The notes below the pieces were generated by a model that worked only from the letters and a program-made list of their open reading frames with translations, was not told the DNA's origin and ran no database searches. From Xenococcaceae cyanobacterium MO_188.B32 (GTDB lineage: Bacteria; Cyanobacteriota; Cyanobacteriia; Cyanobacteriales; Xenococcaceae), in the NCBI GenBank assembly GCA_030065635.1, contig JASJDJ010000025.1, forward strand, positions 1-51,353: a stretch of 51,353 bases of DNA. The letters run 5' to 3'. The translations under genes were made by a program, and so were the position numbers. Shown here one piece after another: positions 45,779 through 51,353 of the stretch. The stretch's first letter is position 1. Each line of letters begins with the position of its first letter.

Positions 45779-46774
45779 TTATTCTTCCTTAAGCCAACTG
45801 AACATAGCTCTCAAATCTTTACCTACTTCCTCAATAGGATGTTCGGCTTCTTGGCGACGCATAGCGGTAAATCCTGCTTTACCAGACATATTTTCTAAGA
45901 CAAACTCACGGGCAAATTGTCCCGATTGAATTTCTTGTAGAATTTTACGCATTTCTGCGCGAGTTTGTTCATTAACGATGCGAGGACCACGAGTATAGTC
46001 GCCGTATTCTGCGGTAGTCGAAATACTGTCCCGCATTTTTGCCAAGCCACCTTCAACGATCAAGTCGACAATTAGTTTAACTTCATGGAGACATTCAAAA
46101 TAGGCCAACTCTGGTTGATAACCCGCTTCAACTAAAGTTTCAAAACCAGTTTTAATTAAAGCACTTAAGCCACCACATAAAACAGCTTGTTCGCCAAATA
46201 AATCTGTTTCTGTTTCTTCTCTAAAAGTAGTCTCTAAAATACCTGCACGAGTACCACCGATACCTTTGGCATATGCCATAGCGCGATCGCGAGCTTGTCC
46301 AGAAGCATCTTGATACACGGCAAACAAGGAGGGAACACCTTGTCCTTGTTCGTAGGTACGTCTAACTAAATGTCCTGGCCCTTTAGGCGCAACCATGACT
46401 ACGTCTACAAAGGCAGGAGGCACAACTTGACCAAAGTGAATATTAAAGCCGTGAGCAAAAGCTAAGATTTTTCCCTCTTTTAGATTGGGTTCAATTTCGT
46501 TTTTATAAACAGTTTTTTGGACCTCATCGGGTAGCAAAATCATGATTAAATCCGCAGCACTAGCTGCATCGGCTACATTCTTGACGGTTAAACCTGCTGC
46601 TTCTGCTTTTGATTGGGATTTACTCCCAGGATATAAGCCAACAATGACGTTAATACCACTATCTTTTAAATTAAGAGCATGGGCATGACCTTGAGAACCA
46701 TAGCCAATAATTGCTACTGTTTTTTGCGCTAATAAATCTAAGTTGGCATCTTCGTCATAGTACATCCGCGCCAT
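45779..46774 (-). CDS. ilvC: ketol-acid reductoisomerase
   Basis: 331 residues from ATG 46774, chosen for the AGGAG site eleven bases before it; an upstream in-frame start would add 12. Class I IlvC: NADPH site [50 protein letters not shown], the metal-binding [14 protein letters not shown] and [13 protein letters not shown] with active-site acids. It converts acetolactate to dihydroxyisovalerate (and the isoleucine analogue), in the cytoplasm. It stands alone on the minus strand, divergent from the LuxR-type regulator. Confidence 0.95.
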   Translation of the reverse strand: MARMYYDEDANLDLLAQKTVAIIGYGSQGHAHALNLKDSGINVIVGLYPGSKSQSKAEAAGLTVKNVADAASAADLIMILLPDEVQKTVYKNEIEPNLKEGKILAFAHGFNIHFGQVVPPAFVDVVMVAPKGPGHLVRRTYEQGQGVPSLFAVYQDASGQARDRAMAYAKGIGGTRAGILETTFREETETDLFGEQAVLCGGLSALIKTGFETLVEAGYQPELAYFECLHEVKLIVDLIVEGGLAKMRDSISTTAEYGDYTRGPRIVNEQTRAEMRKILQEIQSGQFAREFVLENMSGKAGFTAMRRQEAEHPIEEVGKDLRAMFSWLKEE

Positions 46775-46951
46775 AAATTTTTTCTCCTTGAAACAAGCTG
46801 GGTATTGCAAACTTATAATTATACTTTTTTGTCTGCTGCTCTTAGATAATGATTTTTTAAGTTCTTGCTTATAATAAATTTGATGTTGAATTACGCATAG
46901 ACCCCAAACGGGTACAGGAACAGTTATCAGTAGATATCGATCTTAGTTGAT

Positions 46952-47668
46952 ATGACTCAAAAGCTACATTCTTTAATTTCTAAGTTTGCCAGTGCCAACC
47001 ATGAATCAGAATTGCGATCGCATTTTATGGTTAATGCTGGAGATATTTTGACAGCTACAGCTTGGGGATGGAAGTTTTTTGCTAATGATTTTCGCGTAAT
47101 TGATTTTGAGTTTCAGGGTTTACCTAGTAGTATTTTGCAGCACTATGAAGAAATAGGCTATCGCTGCGATCCTTTGATGTGTTTTGCCATTCAATCTCAC
47201 GCCCCAGTCCACGAAGAAGCAATTTTAACCCCCAAGAATTGGCAGCGTAGTATTATCTATCAGCACGTTTTTTCCCGCTATAATATCGAGCATTTAGCGA
47301 TCGCTCCCTTAATTGGAGATGGTGGTTTGCTCGGCAAAATTTATTTTACTCGTAGTAAAAATACACCACCATTTACCCAAGAAAATCTGCTTCAACTTAG
47401 TGCCTTATCTACTCATTTATCAGTTTGTTTAACTAGGGTAAAATGGCAACAGAAAACAAGAGAATCACCTTTAGTTAAATATCTAACTCCTAGAGAACAA
47501 CAAATAGCTAATTTAATAGCTGAAGGCTTAAAAACTGCTGAATTAAGTGCTGAACTGGGAATTACTCAAAATTCAGTCAAGCAAGCATTAAAAAGGATGT
47601 TTGCTAAGTTAAATGTTTCTACAAGAGCCGAAATGATTGCTAAATTAAGGACTATTTCTAGTAGTTGA
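46952..47668 (+). CDS. LuxR-family transcriptional regulator
   Basis: 238 residues. The C-terminal GerE/LuxR helix-turn-helix (about 175-232) reads LTPREQQIANLIAEGLKTAE and SVKQALKRMFAKLNVSTRAE. The N-terminal 160 form a GAF/autoinducer-like domain (FRVIDFEFQGLPSSI, HLAIAPLIGDGGLLGKIYF) with no clear ligand site. Targets unknown; the next gene on the same strand, 258 bases away, is an iron-type permease and the upstream divergent gene is ilvC. It may sense a small molecule or redox state. Confidence 0.8.
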   Translation: MTQKLHSLISKFASANHESELRSHFMVNAGDILTATAWGWKFFANDFRVIDFEFQGLPSSILQHYEEIGYRCDPLMCFAIQSHAPVHEEAILTPKNWQRSIIYQHVFSRYNIEHLAIAPLIGDGGLLGKIYFTRSKNTPPFTQENLLQLSALSTHLSVCLTRVKWQQKTRESPLVKYLTPREQQIANLIAEGLKTAELSAELGITQNSVKQALKRMFAKLNVSTRAEMIAKLRTISSS

Positions 47669-47965
47669 TTTTTATCGAATTTAGAATTACGATAACTATT
47701 CCCCCTCTTGTGTCTTGTTGGTGTTAGAGCAATATCAATAAAAGTTTGACCATATCACATAGAGCCTAATATAGAAAATTTAGTCTAATATTCCAGAGCG
47801 ATTATGTAATATTTGATGTTAATTGGGTTAATAAATCTAATAAGTATTTGAATAGAATTTACCTAAGTCCTAAAATTTAATAGCTCTAAGCTTTGTTTAT
47901 CTCTAGGAAAAATAGTTTATAGCTTTTTGAGCAAAAGTCGTGTATTACAATTGCGATTGCTGTTG

Positions 47966-49654
47966 ATGACCAATTTAGAACCTAATTTAATTTCCCCCGA
48001 GCGACAAAATCAAACTTTTCATTGGTTAAGAGTGAGTAGTTGGACTATCATAGCCATTATTATTGCCCTAACAATCTCTGTACCGATAATTTTCGTGTTT
48101 ACAAGCGTTTTTGCTGATTCTGGAGATATATGGAGTCATTTAGTTGAAACTGTTTTAGCTGACTATATTACTAACTCTTTTTGGCTGATGCTCGGCGTAG
48201 GTGCAGGCGTTTGTATTATTGGCGTGAGTACGGCTTGGTTAGTTACGATGTGTAATTTTTGGGGTAGTAGTTGGTTTGAATGGTCTTTACTATTACCTTT
48301 GGCTGCACCTGCTTATCTCCTGGCATATGCCTACACCGATATGCTGGATTTTTTTGGTCCGGTGCAAACTTGGCTGAGGAGTATTTTTGGTTGGACTAGC
48401 GTTCGAGACTATTGGTTTCCCGATGTTCGCTCTTTGTGGGGTGCAGTGGTTATGCTCATGCTAGTTTTATATCCCTACGTTTATCTACTAGCAAGACTCG
48501 CTTTTCTCGAACAGTCTGTTTGTACTTTAGAAGCAAGTCGCTCTCTTGGTTGTAACCCCTGGCGTAGTTTTTTTGCCGTGGCATTGCCTTTAGCTAGACC
48601 ATCAATTATGGCAGGTTTAGCTCTAGCTTTAATGGAAACTTTAAACGATTTTGGTACAGTCCAATATTTTGGCGTTAATACTTTTACTACTGGAATTTAT
48701 CGAACTTGGTTGGGGATGGGAGAAAGAGCAGCAGCAGCCCAACTTGCTGCGTTTTTGATGCTATTTATCCTAGTTTTGATCGTGTTGGAAAGATGGTCTC
48801 GCCGTCAATCTCGCTACTATCAAAGTGCTAATGCTCGGCAACACTTACCTAAGTATAAGCTGGGATGGTTGAGAGGTATATTGGCTTGGGTTGCTTGTTT
48901 TTTGCCTATTGCTCTTGGTTTTTTGGTTCCATCTGCTTATTTACTGCAAATGACCCTTAATAATCTAAGCGAAACTTTAGATGATGATTTTTGGGATTTA
49001 GCCAATCATAGCTTTTTGTGCGCGATCGCCACAGCTATAATTGCTATGATTATTGCTTTAATTTTGGCTTATGGACAAAGATTGCAACCTAACTGGGCAA
49101 TGAAAACATCTGTCAGAGTAGCAGCTATGGGTTACGCTATCCCAGGTTCAGTTATCGCTGTGGGGACACTTATTCCTTTGGGAAATTTTGATAATGCTGT
49201 AGATGCTTGGATGCGTTCTCATTTTAATATTTCTACGGGTTTATTCCTATCTGGTACTGTTTTTACGCTAATTTTTGCTTATTTAGTCCGTTTTTTAGCT
49301 GTGGCTTTCAGTTCAGTAGAATCAAGTCTCAATAAAATTACCCCTAATCTTGACGATGCCTCTCGTAGCCTTGGTTATGGAACTACCAGTACTCTGTGGA
49401 AAATCCATATACCGTTAATATGGGGTGGGCTACTAACTTCTACTATGCTGGTATTCGTTGATGTTATGAAAGAGTTACCAGCTACTTTAGTAATTCGTCC
49501 TTTTAATTTTGATACTTTAGCGATTAGAGTCTATCAATACGCCTCTGATGAAAGATTGATAGAAGCTTCTGCCCCAGCACTAGCTATTGTTTTAGTGGGT
49601 ATTCTTCCAGTAATTTTGTTGAGTTTGAGAATTGCTAAATCTCGTTCTACTTAA
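47966..49654 (+). CDS. futB: iron(III) ABC transporter permease, FutB-like
   Basis: 562 residues from ATG 47966; a TTG at 47927 is possible. Two homologous halves of about six helices each, as in SfuB/FutB. The EAA-like loops are EASRSLGCNPWRSFFAVALPLARP and DASRSLGYGTTSTLWKIHIPLIW. WFEWSLLLPLAAPAYLLAYAY and VIAVGTLIPLGNF are typical. It moves Fe(III) across the inner membrane with a binding protein and an ATPase encoded elsewhere; none is adjacent. A thiamine or other substrate cannot be excluded. Confidence 0.85.
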   Translation: MTNLEPNLISPERQNQTFHWLRVSSWTIIAIIIALTISVPIIFVFTSVFADSGDIWSHLVETVLADYITNSFWLMLGVGAGVCIIGVSTAWLVTMCNFWGSSWFEWSLLLPLAAPAYLLAYAYTDMLDFFGPVQTWLRSIFGWTSVRDYWFPDVRSLWGAVVMLMLVLYPYVYLLARLAFLEQSVCTLEASRSLGCNPWRSFFAVALPLARPSIMAGLALALMETLNDFGTVQYFGVNTFTTGIYRTWLGMGERAAAAQLAAFLMLFILVLIVLERWSRRQSRYYQSANARQHLPKYKLGWLRGILAWVACFLPIALGFLVPSAYLLQMTLNNLSETLDDDFWDLANHSFLCAIATAIIAMIIALILAYGQRLQPNWAMKTSVRVAAMGYAIPGSVIAVGTLIPLGNFDNAVDAWMRSHFNISTGLFLSGTVFTLIFAYLVRFLAVAFSSVESSLNKITPNLDDASRSLGYGTTSTLWKIHIPLIWGGLLTSTMLVFVDVMKELPATLVIRPFNFDTLAIRVYQYASDERLIEASAPALAIVLVGILPVILLSLRIAKSRST

Positions 49655-50003
49655 GACTAATAGCTGATAAACAAAACAACAAGCTGGCTAAAAGCTGATA
49701 GCTATCGATCGAGTTTAATCTGTGTGGTCTACTCAACAGCAAAAGCACAGTAAATCCATCTTTAGTGGTAAATTTCAGATCTTTTTGCAATCTTTTGTTA
49801 CACTCGTAAATAATAATTAAAAAATCTCAACACTTATAAGACCGATAAACTCTGGCAAGTGTTAGTCAAGCCAGCCAAATTGCCCATGCATATTTGGCTA
49901 ATTCTGACTGCGGAATGCGGTCAGCGCATTGCTTTTACTGTGGAGTAATGCCGATCGCTATCGACAATTTTTAGTTCATATCATTAGTTTAAAAAAGAAA
50001 CCC
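49655..50003. other. intergenic region with short hairpins
   Basis: No gene seen. AGCCAAAT (49873-49880) pairs with ATTTGGCT (49892-49899). GCGGAATGC (49910-49918), followed by GGTCAGC, matches the word found in the palindromic elements. Confidence 0.5.
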
Positions 50004-50381
50004 ATGTTAAGAAAATTTATCGCACCTATTGCTATTGCCACTGCAATTTTGATGCAAATAATTATATTTAATTTGAGTACTAACGATTTAACTCAACAAA
50101 GTGAAAGCGAACGCAATTATTTTATCAAACCAATTCTTCAGTCAAATGTAGTAGTAGTAGAACCTAACTATGGACGCTTTTTTAATCCCGATAAAACCAT
50201 CGAAAAAGATGAATCGGGTGAAATTTTGTATACCGCTTTAGAAGAGCTAAATGAGAACTACGATATTAATCGAACTCAAATGGTTAGTTTTGAGCGTAAA
50301 GGACAAATAGTACCCAATCTTTATGTTCACATTAATCAAGAGCTACCCACTAGTAACTTGTTAGCAAAACAACCAAATTAG
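50004..50381 (+). CDS. small membrane-anchored or secreted protein
   Basis: 125 residues from ATG 50004, because MLRKFIAPIAIATAILMQII is a clear signal anchor; an upstream in-frame start would add 25 residues of poor quality. The rest is soluble and acidic (VVVEPNYGRFFNPD, ILYTALEELNENYDI) without cysteines or known motif. The function is unknown. Confidence 0.55.
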   Translation: MLRKFIAPIAIATAILMQIIIFNLSTNDLTQQSESERNYFIKPILQSNVVVVEPNYGRFFNPDKTIEKDESGEILYTALEELNENYDINRTQMVSFERKGQIVPNLYVHINQELPTSNLLAKQPN

Positions 50382-50799
50382 GATGAAAAATTCAAGAGCT
50401 TCTCAAATATCTATTCTGTTAGATGTAAGCTGTATCTAAAAATCGTGGTAGGTTTTATCTAGAGAGCGATCGCTCTAATTCTTTATCCACAACCCCTTGG
50501 GAATATAAGGACTTTTCTGACAAGAGCGATCGCCCTTTCTCCAGGTTTACCAACGATTTATAGCAGGGCTATTAATTTCCGCAGCTTTATTGATTATGGT
50601 TGTTAATCGTTAGTTTTTCGTGTACAACAGAGCGATCTACTCTGACTTTTGTCATGACCTGGTTTCTATTGAGAATGACTATAACTTTTTTCTTTTTTGG
50701 GACTTAATAATTCTGATTAGAAAATATTCACCTTATTTTGTAGTCGTTCAGATGAGTTTAACTCAGCTACAATGGTTGACAAAATTAAGGAGTACTGCT
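50382..50799. other. intergenic region with HIP1 sites
   Basis: No gene seen. AGAGCGATCGCTCT (50463-50476) is a perfect palindrome built on a HIP1 octamer, and AGAGCGATCGCC follows near 50524. A promoter for the downstream gene should lie between 50640 and 50790 but cannot be placed firmly. Confidence 0.45.
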
Positions 50800-51353
50800 G
50801 TGGCTAATCAGTTAGAGGAGAGTTGGTCATTCTCATTTGAGGATTATGCGATCGAACATCAGGGAAATTCAGTCATCGATCTTACTGTCAGTTACGATTA
50901 TGTAGATGGCATTGGCACAAACGATCCTTTTGAGTATCCAGAGTTTATCCAGATTTATAATTTCATTGACGACTACTTAGTTAACTACCCCAATGAAAAC
51001 GATTTTTGGGAAATTCTCAATAAAAACTTGGTCGATACTCTCTTAAGTGAACCAATTCCCACCCAGTTTGGCATTGAGTACAATTTGAGTGAAGTATTAG
51101 AATCTCTTACTGTAGAGATTGATGTAGAGTCTGGTTCTTCTGGAATTGATATTCCTCGCTCTACTATAGTCACAGGAGTATGGCAAGAAGAGCGAATTGA
51201 TTTTGACGAGAGTTGGTCATTCTCATTTGAAGATTATGCGATCGAACATCAGGGAAATTCGGTCATCGATCTTACTGTCAGTTACGATTATGTAGATGGC
51301 ATTGGCACAAACGATCCTTTTGAGTATCCAGAGTTTATCCAGATTTATAATTT
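50800..51353 (+). CDS. tandem-domain protein of unknown function, partial
   Basis: GTG at 50800 with AAGGAG seven bases before it opens a frame that stays open to the window edge (184 codons). After VANQLE it consists of a unit starting ESWSFSFEDYAIEHQGNSVI, containing YVDGIGTNDPFEYPEF, DFWEILNKNLVDTLL and LTVEIDVESGSSG. A second unit begins at 51208 and matches the first with only two synonymous changes in the 146 bases visible. The period is 390 bases (130 residues). No signal peptide. The alternation of helix and strand, ending in paired strands, may be a T-fold-like or beta-rich domain (weak inference). The number of units is unknown. Confidence 0.75.
   Translation, partial: MANQLEESWSFSFEDYAIEHQGNSVIDLTVSYDYVDGIGTNDPFEYPEFIQIYNFIDDYLVNYPNENDFWEILNKNLVDTLLSEPIPTQFGIEYNLSEVLESLTVEIDVESGSSGIDIPRSTIVTGVWQEERIDFDESWSFSFEDYAIEHQGNSVIDLTVSYDYVDGIGTNDPFEYPEFIQIYN
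50818..51353 (+). repeat. 390-bp tandem coding repeat
   Basis: Unit 1 covers 50818-51207; unit 2 starts at 51208 and is truncated by the window. In the 146 overlapping bases they differ at two third-codon positions (GAG/GAA, TCA/TCG). The near identity implies recent duplication or ongoing gene conversion. Confidence 0.85.

Noticed and set aside
1-51353. tRNA or rRNA genes
   Set aside because: No T-loop GGTTCGAATCC-type sequence with a matching acceptor stem and no rRNA segment was noticed on reading; a covariance-model search would be decisive.

Overview
The window is from a cyanobacterial chromosome. The base composition is AT-rich, GCGATCGC (HIP1) octamers are scattered through it, and many genes are typical of cyanobacteria: glucosylglycerol-phosphate phosphatase (stpA), COP23 and GUN4 domains, the thiO-thiG fusion, cyanobacterial-type gshA, Ycf23/DUF561 and a DUF3153 lipoprotein. 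StpA implies glucosylglycerol as compatible solute, so a salt-tolerant (marine or brackish) lineage is likely. The abundant palindromic intergenic repeats would fit a Pleurocapsales-like or large-genome unicellular form, but that placement is a guess. No tRNA, rRNA, CRISPR array or intact transposase was recognised.

Layout. 0.2-3.6 kb: a secreted RTX metalloprotease gene broken by a one-base frameshift and a SAM methyltransferase, with direct repeat copies on either side. 3.9-6.0 kb: a divergent IF-3 paralogue and stpA, facing away from each other. 6.0-9.4 kb: a compact operon of COP23 protein, trypsin-like protease, and trypsin-like protease fused to GUN4. 9.5-11 kb: a fused permease/binding-protein osmolyte transporter, then a MITE-like element. 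11.5-13.8 kb: small lipoproteins and membrane proteins. 13.9-17.6 kb: a TldE/PmbA-type protein and an RNase II/R-family protein with an altered active site. 18-24.8 kb: coiled-coil and unknown proteins, csaB, a decayed dynamin-like gene, a lipoprotein and a PilB-like protein with no ATPase motif. 24.9-30.1 kb: an ABC exporter, two glycosyltransferases and a GDP-mannose 4,6-dehydratase-like enzyme, which together look like a cell-surface polysaccharide locus. 30.6-32.5 kb: a GMC oxidoreductase with an N-terminal carbohydrate-binding-like domain, also frameshifted. 32.5-41.5 kb: housekeeping genes (thiO-thiG, ygfZ, DivIVA-like coiled coil, LysM-M23 peptidase, trmL, gshA, ycf23). 42-45 kb: a PP2C phosphatase and an atypical protein kinase side by side. 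45.8-50.4 kb: ilvC, a LuxR-type regulator, a FutB-like iron permease and a small anchored protein. 50.8 kb to the end: the start of a gene made of near-identical 390-bp (130-residue) tandem units, cut by the window edge.

Three reading frames are visibly broken (RTX protease, dynamin-like GTPase, GMC oxidoreductase). Two of the breaks are single-base losses in short homopolymers and may be sequencing errors. Intergenic spaces carry several families of palindromic or dispersed repeats; some share short words (GCGGAATGC, TGGAATT-N-AATTCCA, CTTGGTCGG) while their stems differ. The most interesting candidates for new biology are the COP23/protease/protease-GUN4 operon, the tandem-domain gene at the right edge, the PP2C-kinase pair, and these palindromic cassettes.
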